From the NCBI RefSeq assembly GCF_030553305.1, contig NZ_JARRAH010000001.1:1550001-1614000 (forward strand): a stretch of 64,000 bases of DNA, in the 5' to 3' direction. Source of the stretch: Halomarina ordinaria (GTDB lineage: Archaea > Halobacteriota > Halobacteria > Halobacteriales > Haloarculaceae). The position numbers and the translations under genes were made by a program. The notes below the pieces were generated by a model, which had not been told where the DNA came from, did not search any database, and saw nothing but the letters and a program-made list of their open reading frames with translations. Positions 8,209 through 16,916 of this stretch are shown here, one piece after another (the first letter of the stretch is position 1; each line of letters opens with the position of its first letter).

Positions 8209-9396
8209 TTATTCAGTCTCCGCTTCCCGAACCGTCCTCTCCTCGGACGAGTCGTCGTCCGGTTCCACCGACTCGCCCTCCACCTCGGCGTCCATCTCCT
8301 CGATGACCTCGTCGGGGTCCTTGATGTCGGCCGTGTCGGCGCCGGCCTTGATCGCCTGGGCCTCCTGCTCCATCTGCTCGACGTCCATCTCGGCGGCCTC
8401 GTCGATCTCGCCGATGATGCGCTCGATGTCGTCGAGGCCGAGCATCTCGCGGGTCTCCTCGTCGAAGTCGAGGCTGCTGAGCGACTGCCCGTCGGCCTGC
8501 ACGTCGCTGCCGGTCAGGTGCCGGCCGTAGCGCCCGACCAGCGAGGTGAGTTCCTGCGGGAGGACGAACGTCGTGGACTCGCCCTCGCCGATGGCCTGGA
8601 GCGTCTCCATGCCCTTCTCGATGACCGCGCGTTCACCCATCGACTCGGCGGACTTCGCGCGCAGCACCGTCGAGATGGCGTCACCCTGCGCTTCGAGGAT
8701 CTGACTCTGCTTCTCACCCTGTGCGCGGATGATGTTCGACTGCTTCTCACCCTCCGCGGTCTCGACGGCGCTGCGGCGTTCACCCTGCGCCTCGAGGATC
8801 ATCGCGCGGCGACGGCGCTCGGCGGAGGTCTGTTGCTCCATCGCCTGCTGGACGTCGGCGCTCGGGTTGACCTCGCGCACCTCGACGCTCTCGACGCGGA
8901 CGCCCCACTCGTCGGTCGGTTCGTCGAGTTCCTTGCGGATGCGCGCGTTGATCTCCTGGCGTTTGTTGAGCGTGTCGTCGAGTTCCATGTCGCCGAGGAC
9001 GGCGCGCAGCGTCGTCTGCGCGAGGTTCGACACCGCACGCTTGTAGTCGTCGACCTCGAGGAACGCCTTCTTCGCGTCCATCACCTTGATGTAGACGACG
9101 GCGTCGGCGGTGACCGGCGAGTTGTCGCGCGTGATGGCCTCCTGGCGCGGCACGTCGAGCGTCTGCGTCCGCATGTCGAAGGGGTACGTCCGCGAGACGA
9201 ACGGCGGGACGAAGTTGATACCCGGTTCGAGGAGCTTTCGGTACTCGCCGAAGACGGTGAGCGCACGCTTCTCGTAGGCGTTGACGATTTCGACGGCCTG
9301 CCACACCGCCACGACGGCGATGACCAGCAGGACCAGCGCCACGAGCGACACCAGCGCGCCGCCCAAACCAGCCTGAAGGGTGACTGCGGGGAGCAT
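8209..9396 (-). CDS. Stomatin/prohibitin-type SPFH (band 7) protein
   Basis: Membrane scaffold protein of 395 aa. Residues about 9-33 form one hydrophobic N-terminal segment. The SPFH domain follows (VNAYEKRALTVFGEYRKLLEPGINFVPPF, then TRDNSPVTADAVVYIKV and LRAVLGDMELDDTLNKRQEIN). Next is a coiled coil with repeated EAQGE, AEGEK and RAQGEK blocks (about 195-240). The C-terminal 100 residues are very acidic. The NfeD-type gene directly upstream on the same strand is its expected partner. ATG at 9396 is preferred to GTG 9402; a TTTTAG TATA-like element lies about 25 bases ahead. Confidence 0.95.
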   Translation of the reverse strand: MLPAVTLQAGLGGALVSLVALVLLVIAVVAVWQAVEIVNAYEKRALTVFGEYRKLLEPGINFVPPFVSRTYPFDMRTQTLDVPRQEAITRDNSPVTADAVVYIKVMDAKKAFLEVDDYKRAVSNLAQTTLRAVLGDMELDDTLNKRQEINARIRKELDEPTDEWGVRVESVEVREVNPSADVQQAMEQQTSAERRRRAMILEAQGERRSAVETAEGEKQSNIIRAQGEKQSQILEAQGDAISTVLRAKSAESMGERAVIEKGMETLQAIGEGESTTFVLPQELTSLVGRYGRHLTGSDVQADGQSLSSLDFDEETREMLGLDDIERIIGEIDEAAEMDVEQMEQEAQAIKAGADTADIKDPDEVIEEMDAEVEGESVEPDDDSSEERTVREAETE

Positions 9397-9456
9397 ACCC
9401 ACACTTGGTATGTTACTGCTAAAAGGGTTCGTACTGGTCGACCGTGACGGACGGGC

Positions 9457-10026
9457 TCAGGCCGACTCGGTCTCGCCGTCGCGGTCGCGGTCCCGTTCGG
9501 CCCGCCGCCCCTCGGCCAGTTCGCGGTCGATGGCGTCCTCGATGGCCGACAGCGGTTCGACGACCACGACGTTCCCGCCGCCGGGGTCGATGACCATCAC
9601 CTCCGTCCCCTCCGGTATCTCGCCTTCCATCGACCGGGCGGCGTAGAAGGGGTTGAACCCGCCGCCGTCGAGTTTCACCTCGCCGCCGCTCGTGGTGACC
9701 CGCTCGGTCGCGCGGCCCGTCTTCCCCCGGAGTGCCGCCGAATCGCTCGTCTGCTGGCGGCCCTTCCCGCCGTAGAAGTCGAACTCGCGGTAGCCGTAGA
9801 GCGAGAGGCCGCCGGCGAGCAACACGGCGAGCATCATCAGGAAGATGCCGAACGCGCCGGCCCCGACGACGAGGCCGACCAGGCCCGCCACGAGCAGCGC
9901 GATACCGACGACGATGAAGTGCGCACCGGGTGCGAGCGCCTCGGCGACGATGAGACCCGTCCCCGCGAGCAACAGCAGGACCGGGAGCGAGAGTTCCAGT
10001 CCCAGCGGGAGTTGGAGGGGAACCAT
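9457..10026 (-). CDS. NfeD-family membrane protein
   Basis: A 189-aa protein with three to four membrane helices in the first 100 residues (LPVLLLLAGTGLIVAEALAPG, FIVVGIALLVAGLVGLVV, FGIFLMMLAVLLAGGLSL). After it comes a soluble OB-fold domain (LRGKTGRATERVTTSGGEVKLDG ... EGTEVMVIDPGGGNVVVVEPL). This is the short NfeD form, without the ClpP-like protease domain. NfeD proteins partner with stomatins in membrane domains, and the stomatin gene lies 60 bp downstream. Codons up to about 11289 in the same frame belong to the antisense of metG and are not part of it. Confidence 0.93.
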   Translation of the reverse strand: MVPLQLPLGLELSLPVLLLLAGTGLIVAEALAPGAHFIVVGIALLVAGLVGLVVGAGAFGIFLMMLAVLLAGGLSLYGYREFDFYGGKGRQQTSDSAALRGKTGRATERVTTSGGEVKLDGGGFNPFYAARSMEGEIPEGTEVMVIDPGGGNVVVVEPLSAIEDAIDRELAEGRRAERDRDRDGETESA

Positions 10027-10120
10027 GTCACGGACTAGGGGCGTTCGAGGGTTAACCCTTCTGTCTACGGGAACGTGAGGGCCGTGACGCCCTCGTCCGC
10101 GCGAACGGGTCGTGCGCTCC

Positions 10121-10291
10121 TCACAGGAACATGACGAGGAAGACCCCGACGGTCGCGACGGCACCGAGGACGACGAAGAACGTGTTCTCGAACGTCGGGG
10201 ACTCCGGTTCGGGGTCCGCCGCCATCGGCTGTCGCTCCTCTTCGACCGGATTGCCCTCGGGGGTGAACCGCCACTCGTCGTCGTCAGCCAT
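10121..10291 (-). CDS. Small single-span membrane protein (DUF7312-like)
   Basis: A 56-aa protein: acidic N-terminal part (MADDDEWRFTPEGNP) and one C-terminal membrane helix (ENTFFVVLGAVATVGVFLVMFL). This matches a conserved haloarchaeal small protein I recall as DUF7312; function unknown. ATG at 10291 is chosen over longer in-frame starts because MADDDEW is the conserved start. It lies 37 bp downstream of metG and upstream of the NfeD/stomatin pair on the same strand. Confidence 0.8.
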   Translation of the reverse strand: MADDDEWRFTPEGNPVEEERQPMAADPEPESPTFENTFFVVLGAVATVGVFLVMFL

Positions 10292-10328
10292 ACCCACCCT
10301 ACGGACGACGCCGAGAAAGGCGTATCGC

Positions 10329-12422
10329 CTACCGGACCGTCGTCCCAAGCGGCGCGTCGCCGTGGGTCGTCAGCAGGTCTGCCTCCTCGCCCGCGGCGAG
10401 CACCATCCCGTCGCTCTCGACGCCGAACAGTTCCGCCTTCTCCAGGTTCGCCACGACCACGACGCGCGTCCCCGGCAGGTCCTCGACGTCGTGGAGCTGG
10501 CGCAACCCGGCGACGACCTGCCGGGTCTCGACGCCGATGTCCACCTCCAGTCGGAGGAGTTTGTCCGCCCCCTCGATGGGGTCGGCGGCGACGATTTCGC
10601 CGACGCGCAGGTCGAGCGCCTGGAACTCGTCGAAGCCGACGCGGTCGGCCGCGACCGGTTCGAGGTCGGCGGCCGCGTCGTCCGCCTCGTCGACGTCGCC
10701 CTCCTCGTCCGCGCCCTCGGCCTCGTCGCCGTCCTCTCCCTCGGTGGCCGCCGCGACCCGTTCGTCGAGTTTCGCGTTCAGCTCCTCGACGTGGTCGTCC
10801 TCGACCTTCTCGAAGAGTTCCGACGGCGCGTCGAAGCGCTCGGACGGCGCCGCGAGCGCGTCGTCGAGCGTCGCGTCGTGGACGCTCCCGTCCTCGTCGA
10901 GCTGGTCCCAGAGGCGTTCGGCCGTCGTGGGCGCGATGGGCTGGAAGAGGACGGCGACGGCCTTCGCGAGCTGGACGCAGTCGCGGATGACCCCTGCCGC
11001 CCGTTCGGGCTCCTCGTCGGTGAGCTTCCACGGCTCGTTGCGCTGGATGTACTCGTTGCCGAACCGCGCGAGGCTGACGGTCGCCTGACCGACCGCCCGC
11101 ACGTCGTAGTCGTTGACGGCCTCGCCGAAGTCGCTTATCGCCCCCTCGATGCGCTCGCGAACCTCCGGGGAGACGTCCGCGTCCGGCGTCCCCTCGTACT
11201 CGCGGTGGGCGAACAGCAGCGACCGGTAGAGGAAGTTGCCGACCGTGCCGACGAGTTCCCCGTTGACCCGGTCGCGGAACTTCTCCCACGAGAAGTCGAC
11301 GTCCTGCTGGAAGCCGCCGTTCGTGGCGATGTAGTAGCGAAGCAGGTCCGGTTCGAAGCCCTCCTCCAGGTACTCCTCGGCCCAGACCGCCCGGTCACGC
11401 GAGGTAGAGAAGCCCTTCCCGCCGAGGGTGACGAACCCGCTCGCCATCACGGCGCGCGGTTCGTTGTAGCCGGCACCCCGGAGCATCGCCGGCCAGAAGA
11501 CGGTGTGGTGCTGGATGATGTCGCGGCCGATGACGTGGACGATTTCGCCCGCCTCGGTCCAGACCTCCTCCCAGTCGTAGGTGTCGGGGCCGACGCGCTC
11601 GGTGTACTGCTTCGTCGAGGCGACGTACTCGACGGGGGCGTCCACCCAGACGTAGAGCACGAGGTCCTCGGCTCCGTCGCCCGGATAGTCGATGCCCCAG
11701 TCCATGTCGCGGGTGATACACCAGTCGTGGAGGTCGCCCTCGATCCACTCCCGGGGCTGGTTGCGGGCGTTCGCCGTCCCCTCGAGGCGGTCGATGAACC
11801 CCTGGAGGTACTCCTGGAACGCGGAGACGCGGAAGAACTTGTGCACGCGCTCGCGGTACTCGGCGGGGTTGCCCGTCACCGTCGAGACCGGGTCCTCTAT
11901 CTCGCCGGGTTCGAGGTGGCGCTGGCACCCCTCGTCGCACTCGTCGCCGCGGGCGTGTGCCCCGCAGTAGGGGCAGGTCCCCTCGACGTAGCGGTCGGGG
12001 AGGTACTGGTCCTGGCCGGGGTCGTAGGCGACGAGTATCTCCTTCTCGTAGACGTGGCCGGCCTCGTCGAGCGCGCGGACGATGTCGCGGGTGAGTTCGG
12101 TGTTCGTCTCGTCGTGGGTCTGGCCGTAGTTGTCGAACTCGACGTCGAAGCGCGGGAACGTCTCCTCGTAGGTCTCGTGCCAGCGCAGCGCGAACGTCTC
12201 GGGGTCGACGTCCTCCTGCTCCGCGTTGACCGCGACGGGCGTGCCGTGCATGTCCGACCCGGAGACGAAGGCCGTTCGCTGGCCGAGGCGGCGCAGCGCG
12301 CGGGCGAACACGTCGCCGCCGACGTACGTCCGGAGGTGGCCGATGTGCAGGTCGCCGTTGGCGTACGGCAGCCCGCAGGTGACCACCGCGGGGGCGTCAG
12401 TGGGGAAGTCCTCGTGGCTCAT
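10329..12422 (-). CDS. metG: Methionyl-tRNA synthetase
   Basis: Class I aminoacyl-tRNA synthetase charging tRNA-Met, 697 aa. HIGH is intact (GDLHIGHLRTYVGGD, about 24-38). A zinc knuckle is seen in CPYCGAHARGDECDEGC (about 149-165). The KMSKS position reads GGKGFSTSRDRAVW, a divergent form. An acidic linker (about 565-590) leads to a C-terminal tRNA-binding OB domain of the Trbp111/EMAP type (FQALDLRVGEIVAADPIEGADKLLRLEVDIG), fused rather than separate. ATG at 12422 gives MSHEDFPTDAPAVVTCGLPYANG. Confidence 0.97.
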   Translation of the reverse strand: MSHEDFPTDAPAVVTCGLPYANGDLHIGHLRTYVGGDVFARALRRLGQRTAFVSGSDMHGTPVAVNAEQEDVDPETFALRWHETYEETFPRFDVEFDNYGQTHDETNTELTRDIVRALDEAGHVYEKEILVAYDPGQDQYLPDRYVEGTCPYCGAHARGDECDEGCQRHLEPGEIEDPVSTVTGNPAEYRERVHKFFRVSAFQEYLQGFIDRLEGTANARNQPREWIEGDLHDWCITRDMDWGIDYPGDGAEDLVLYVWVDAPVEYVASTKQYTERVGPDTYDWEEVWTEAGEIVHVIGRDIIQHHTVFWPAMLRGAGYNEPRAVMASGFVTLGGKGFSTSRDRAVWAEEYLEEGFEPDLLRYYIATNGGFQQDVDFSWEKFRDRVNGELVGTVGNFLYRSLLFAHREYEGTPDADVSPEVRERIEGAISDFGEAVNDYDVRAVGQATVSLARFGNEYIQRNEPWKLTDEEPERAAGVIRDCVQLAKAVAVLFQPIAPTTAERLWDQLDEDGSVHDATLDDALAAPSERFDAPSELFEKVEDDHVEELNAKLDERVAAATEGEDGDEAEGADEEGDVDEADDAAADLEPVAADRVGFDEFQALDLRVGEIVAADPIEGADKLLRLEVDIGVETRQVVAGLRQLHDVEDLPGTRVVVVANLEKAELFGVESDGMVLAAGEEADLLTTHGDAPLGTTVR

Positions 12423-12692
12423 GTGTAGTCCTGGCTCGCGTGCGGGGCAAAAACCCGCTGATTTCGGTGATGCATCGTTTCTGGGGGAACGCTGTCGCTC
12501 TGCGGGCGATACTCGAACGCGGCGGGTTCGCGTCGCACCGGGGCAGGGTGCCCCACGCCGTATGACCGGTCGGCGCGACGGTTCACCGGCGCAGCGGCTC
12601 CCGACGCATCGGAAGGAACCGGACGGGACGCGCTGCGCGAGTCACGACACCCCGTTCGCGGGCAGCCGGGAAAACCCCGTCGGTGCGGCGGC
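12423..12692. other. Gene-free stretch between metG and VTT gene
   Basis: I see no coding signal in this 270-bp stretch. It holds a short stem-loop (12540-12545 with 12549-12554, GGGGCA/TGCCCC) that could mark the 3' end of the VTT gene, and presumably the metG promoter near its left end. Confidence 0.4.
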
Positions 12693-13259
12693 TCAGACGA
12701 ACTGGAGGGCGCCGCCGACCAGCCCGAGGGTGACGAGGAGGCGCCCCGCGCTCCCGACGAACGTCGCGAGCGCGAACTTCGCGTAGTCGTCCTCCAGTAC
12801 CGAGAACGCGTAGATGGAGATGGTGTCGGGGAAGAAGGGGACCGAGAGCGCGAGCGCCATGCCGATGTAGCCGTACTGGCGGGCGATCTCGACCGTCTTG
12901 CGCTCGGAGTAGGCGATGACGTCGAACCGCGAGCGCCGGAGGAAGTCGATTATCGGCCCCGACTGCTCTTTGGCCTCGTGGCCGAGGCGGAGCGCGAGGA
13001 CGCTCCCCGCGGCCTTCCCGAGCGCGCTGACGACGATGATGGTCGTGAGGTTCGCCCACCGCGGGAGGCCGAGGTTCAGCGGCGCGGCGAGCACCACCTC
13101 GCTCGGGAGCGGGAGCACGATGGCGATGAGAAACGAGTAGACGGCGATGAGCACCAGCCCGAAGGGACCGGTGGCTCGCTCGACTGCTCCCTCGAGCGCA
13201 CGGAGACCGACGTCGGCGAAGGCGACTCCGAACTCGACGACGGCCAGGACCGAAGACAC
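12693..13259 (-). CDS. VTT-domain (DedA/YqaA-like) membrane protein
   Basis: A 188-aa multi-span protein. FGLVLIAVYSFLIAIVLPLPSEVVLAAPLNLG is the re-entrant first half typical of VTT/SNARE-associated proteins. LTTIIVVSALGKAAGSVLALRLG and YGYIGMALALSVPFFPDTISIYAFSVL supply the other conserved parts. Family members act in lipid scrambling or transport across the membrane; the substrate here is unknown. A CTTTAG element about 28 bases before the ATG lies within the tail of the upstream mfnA gene, giving an almost leaderless start. Confidence 0.9.
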   Translation of the reverse strand: MSSVLAVVEFGVAFADVGLRALEGAVERATGPFGLVLIAVYSFLIAIVLPLPSEVVLAAPLNLGLPRWANLTTIIVVSALGKAAGSVLALRLGHEAKEQSGPIIDFLRRSRFDVIAYSERKTVEIARQYGYIGMALALSVPFFPDTISIYAFSVLEDDYAKFALATFVGSAGRLLVTLGLVGGALQFV

Positions 13260-13284
13260 TGGTTCGGACTTCGACCGTACCGCC

Positions 13285-14367
13285 CTAAAGCTTCCTTTCC
13301 TCCGTCGCCACCCGGTCGAGGTCGGTGAGGAACGCCGAGAGCGCCTCCCGCGAGACGTGGGGCATCACGACGACGCGCGCCTCGCCCGCGCCGGTCTGGG
13401 AGAGCCGCCACCCGCACTCGCGCAGCGCCTCGAACGTCGCCTGCGGGAGGTCGACGGCCACCAGCGGGAGCGTCGGGTCGACCACGTCGTACCCCCGGTA
13501 GGAGAGTTCCCCCGCCAGCCACTCGGCGACGGCGGACGCGCGCTCGTGCTCGCGGGCGTAGCCGTCTGGCCAGAGCGCCTCCATCGCCGCGACGGCGCTC
13601 GCCACGCCCGCCCCAGAGCGCGTCCCGGTGAGCGTCACCTGGGCGGTGGACTCCAGGTAGGGGGTGTCGACGGCCAGCGCGTCGAGCAGCGACCGGTCGC
13701 GTGCCAGCAGGCCGCCCGCCGGCACCGCCGCCCGACCGAGTTTGTGCGGGTCGACGGTCATCGTGTCGACCGGCGCGTCCGCGAAGTCCCACGCGTGGTC
13801 GGTGAAGGGGAGCGCGAACCCGCCCCAGGCGGCGTCGACGTGACAGAGCGCGTCGGCGTCGTGCGCGAGGGCCGCGACGGCCGGGATGGGGTCGACCCGC
13901 CCGTACTCGGTGGTGCCGGCGACGCCGACGACGCAGACGGTGTCGCAGTCGACGAGTTCCGCCATGGCATCCACGTCGACGCGGTAGTCGACGAGCGGTG
14001 CGCGCCGGAGTTCGACCTCGAGGACGTCCGCCGCCTTCGAGAAGGAGAAGTGCGCGCTCTCGGGGACGACGACGTTCGGGTCGTCGGTGCGCCCGCGGGC
14101 GCGGTTGCGGGCGATGCGGACCGCCTGCAGGTTCGCCTCCGTCCCGCCCGAGGTGACGTACCCCTCGGGGTCGGGGAGGGAGGCGACCCGCCCGAGTCGC
14201 TCGACGGCCTCCCGTTCGAGGGCGGCGACCGACTCGTAGGTCCCGGGGTCGCCGGGGTTCGTGGCGAGGAAGCGTTCGGCCGCGGCGCGGGCGGCGGGGT
14301 GCGGCCGGGTACACATCGAGGAGAGGACGCGAGCGAAGTCCTGTGGGTCGGGGTCGGCCCGCTGCAT
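13285..14367 (-). CDS. mfnA: L-aspartate/L-tyrosine decarboxylase MfnA
   Basis: PLP-dependent group II decarboxylase, 360 aa. [13 protein letters not shown] supplies the PLP-stacking and Asp region; the Schiff-base lysine is in [16 protein letters not shown] (about Lys 208). In haloarchaea, which lack methanofuran, the enzyme is taken to make beta-alanine from aspartate for coenzyme A; that role is family knowledge. Pantoate kinase and phosphopantothenate synthetase occur together at 42.5-44.1 kb. The gene ends 25 bp before the VTT start on the same strand. Confidence 0.93.
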   Translation of the reverse strand: MQRADPDPQDFARVLSSMCTRPHPAARAAAERFLATNPGDPGTYESVAALEREAVERLGRVASLPDPEGYVTSGGTEANLQAVRIARNRARGRTDDPNVVVPESAHFSFSKAADVLEVELRRAPLVDYRVDVDAMAELVDCDTVCVVGVAGTTEYGRVDPIPAVAALAHDADALCHVDAAWGGFALPFTDHAWDFADAPVDTMTVDPHKLGRAAVPAGGLLARDRSLLDALAVDTPYLESTAQVTLTGTRSGAGVASAVAAMEALWPDGYAREHERASAVAEWLAGELSYRGYDVVDPTLPLVAVDLPQATFEALRECGWRLSQTGAGEARVVVMPHVSREALSAFLTDLDRVATEERKL

Positions 14368-14504
14368 GGCCCCCGTACCGGAGTCCGCCGTTTAGCCGTT
14401 GCGTTCCACGCTCGCGGCGCTTCGATGGCGAGCGTAGGCGAGGAGACGAGAGCACGTCGAGCGCGAGAACGTGCGGGAAGGACAGCGAAACTACCGCGAG
14501 CCGT

Positions 14505-16799
14505 CTACCGGACCGAGTCGAGCAGGAGTTTCTGTTCGACGCGCTTGACCTCGTGCTGGACGTCGCGGACGGCGTCGATGTTCGCCGAGATGGAGCTGAC
14601 GCCGGCGTTGACGAGGTAGCGAATCATCTTCGGCTTCGAGCCGGCCTGCCCGCAGATGCTCGTGTCGACGCCGTGTTCGCGACAGGTCTCGATGGTGTCG
14701 CCGATGAGTTTCAACACGGCGGGGTGGAGTTCGTCGAAGCGCCCCGCGACGTGCTCGTTGTTGCGGTCGACCGCGAGCGTGTACTGCGTGAGGTCGTTCG
14801 TCCCGAAGGAGGCGAAGTCGATGCCCGCGTCGGCCATCTCCTCGATACAGAGCGCGCTGGCGGGCGTCTCGACCATGACCCCCCACGAGCGCTTGTCGGG
14901 GTCGATGCCGACGTCCTCCATGAGTGTCCGGGCCTGCAGGACGTCCTCGACGTCGTTGACCAGCGGGAACATCACCTCGACGTTGTCGTAGCCCATGTCG
15001 TAGAGCCGCCGGAACGCCTCCAGTTCGTGGCCGAAGACGTCCGGCCGGTCGAGGCTACGGCGGATGCCACGGTAGCCGAGCATCGGGTTGTGCTCCTTGG
15101 GTTCGTCGTCGCCGCCGGTGAGCTGACGGAACTCGTCGGTGGGCGCGTCGAGGGTGCGCACGCGGACGGGACGGGGGTAGAACTCGTCCGCGACGCCGCG
15201 CACGCCGTTGACGATTTCCTCGACGTAGGCGTCCTCGCCGTGGTCGCGGATGTAGCGCTCGGGGGTCTTGTTCGTCGAGAGGATCATGTGCTCCAGGCGG
15301 AGCAGGCCGACGCCGTCGGCGCCCGTGACGGCCGCGCGGTGGGCCGCCTCCGGGATGGAGACGTTCACCTTCACCTCCGTCGCCGTCATCGGCTTGACGG
15401 GGTTCTTCGGACGGACGTCCTCGAGCGGGTCGGACTCCTCTTCCTTCTTCGTGACCTGCCCCTCGCGGATGGTCCCCTTGTCGCCGTCGATGGTGATGAC
15501 CCGGCCGTCCTCGAGTTCGCGGGTGGCGTTGCTCGTCCCGACGACGGCGGGGACGCCGAGTTCGCGCGAGACGATGGCGGCGTGGCTGGTCATGCCGCCC
15601 TCGTCGGTGACGATGCCGGCGGCGCGCTTCATCGCGGGGACCATGTCGGGCGTCGTCATCGCCGTGACGATGATGTCACCCTCCTGGACCTTGTCGAGCT
15701 GGTCGAGTTTGTCGACGATGCGGACCGCGCCGCTGACGATGCCGGGACTCGCACCGAGACCCTTCAGGATGACGTCGTTCTGGTTCTGCTGCTGTTGCTG
15801 GCCGCTCCCGTCGGTGGCACTCGCCGCCTGCGAGGACCCCGAGGACCCAGAGGACTTCGAGATGGTCGTGATGGGCCGCGACTGGAGCATGTACACCTCG
15901 CCGTCGACGATGGCCCACTCGACGTCCTGGGGGCTCCCGTAGTGGTCCTCGACCTGTCGGCCGAGACCGACGAGTTCGGCTATCTCCTCGTCGGTGAGCA
16001 CGCGCGCCTTTCGCCGGTCGTCGGGGACCTCGACCTCGACGGTCGCGCCGGTGTCCGGGTCCTTCGTGTGCATCACCTTCTTGTCGGCGACGGTCACCTC
16101 GGTCGGCTCGGCCGTCTCCTTGTCGACGAGGTAGTTGTCGGGGGAGACCGACCCGCTGACGACGGCCTCGCCGAGCCCCCACGCCGCCTCGATGATGACC
16201 TCGGGGTCGCCCGTCGAGGGGTGGCTGGTGAACATCACGCCGCTCTTCTCGGCGTCGACCATCTGCTGGACGACGACGGCGATGTCGACCTTGTGGTGTT
16301 CGAAGCCCTGTTCCTCGCGGTAGTAGATGGCCCGCTGGGTGAACAGCGACGCCCAGCAGCGCTTGACGCGGTCGACGAGGTCGTCGCCGGTGATGTTGAG
16401 GAACGTCTCCTGCTGGCCGGCGAAGGAGGCGTCGGGGAGGTCCTCCGCGGTCGCCGAGGAGCGGACCGCGACGAACGCCTCGCCGTCGCCGACGCGGGCG
16501 TAGGCGTCCAGTATCTCCTCCTTCAGTTCGTCGGGAATCGGTGTCTCGAGGATGAGTTCCTCGGCCCGCTCGGCCGCACCGGCGAGGGCGCTCGAATCGT
16601 CGGAGTCGACGTCGACGGCCTCGAACAGTTCCTCGTCGATACCGGTCCCCTCGATGAACCTGCGATACGTGCCCGCCGTCACGACGAACCCCGGGGGGAC
16701 CGGTAGACCTGCCCCCGTGAGTTCCCCGAGCGACGCACCCTTCCCGCCGACGTCGTCGATGTCGTCGGACCCGACGTCGTCCAGCCAGAGTACAGCCAT
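14505..16799 (-). CDS. ppsA: Phosphoenolpyruvate synthase
   Basis: Converts pyruvate and ATP to PEP, AMP and phosphate for gluconeogenesis; 764 aa. The N-terminal ATP-binding domain opens with VGGKGASLGELTGAGLPVPPGF. The phosphohistidine swivel domain has GGMTSHAAIVSRELGVPAV (His about 405). The C-terminal TIM-barrel PEP/pyruvate domain has GTNDLTQYTLAVDR and the catalytic Cys in DTSICGQAGSKP. An unusual Ser/Gln-rich linker (about 312-338) joins the first two domains. A CTTTATC element about 31 bases upstream supports the ATG at 16799. Confidence 0.97.
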   Translation of the reverse strand: MAVLWLDDVGSDDIDDVGGKGASLGELTGAGLPVPPGFVVTAGTYRRFIEGTGIDEELFEAVDVDSDDSSALAGAAERAEELILETPIPDELKEEILDAYARVGDGEAFVAVRSSATAEDLPDASFAGQQETFLNITGDDLVDRVKRCWASLFTQRAIYYREEQGFEHHKVDIAVVVQQMVDAEKSGVMFTSHPSTGDPEVIIEAAWGLGEAVVSGSVSPDNYLVDKETAEPTEVTVADKKVMHTKDPDTGATVEVEVPDDRRKARVLTDEEIAELVGLGRQVEDHYGSPQDVEWAIVDGEVYMLQSRPITTISKSSGSSGSSQAASATDGSGQQQQQNQNDVILKGLGASPGIVSGAVRIVDKLDQLDKVQEGDIIVTAMTTPDMVPAMKRAAGIVTDEGGMTSHAAIVSRELGVPAVVGTSNATRELEDGRVITIDGDKGTIREGQVTKKEEESDPLEDVRPKNPVKPMTATEVKVNVSIPEAAHRAAVTGADGVGLLRLEHMILSTNKTPERYIRDHGEDAYVEEIVNGVRGVADEFYPRPVRVRTLDAPTDEFRQLTGGDDEPKEHNPMLGYRGIRRSLDRPDVFGHELEAFRRLYDMGYDNVEVMFPLVNDVEDVLQARTLMEDVGIDPDKRSWGVMVETPASALCIEEMADAGIDFASFGTNDLTQYTLAVDRNNEHVAGRFDELHPAVLKLIGDTIETCREHGVDTSICGQAGSKPKMIRYLVNAGVSSISANIDAVRDVQHEVKRVEQKLLLDSVR

Positions 16800-16826
16800 T
16801 ATCGTATGGGGGGGAACACGGAACTC

Positions 16827-16833
16827 GATAAAG
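16827..16833 (-). promoter_or_regulatory. TATA box of ppsA
   Basis: Minus-strand CTTTATC, centred 31 bases ahead of the ppsA ATG, in an A/T-richer patch. It implies a leader of only a few bases. Confidence 0.55.
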
Positions 16834-16916
16834 AACCTTCCGACCCTTTCTAGGGACGATACGGGGGATGCGAGATGGTTCGAACGCTGCGCCGTGTGTC
16901 GGTTTCTCGACCCCGT

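Noticed and set aside
16870-16912. GGTTCGAAC resembling a tRNA T-arm
   Set aside because: No matching acceptor or anticodon stem around it.
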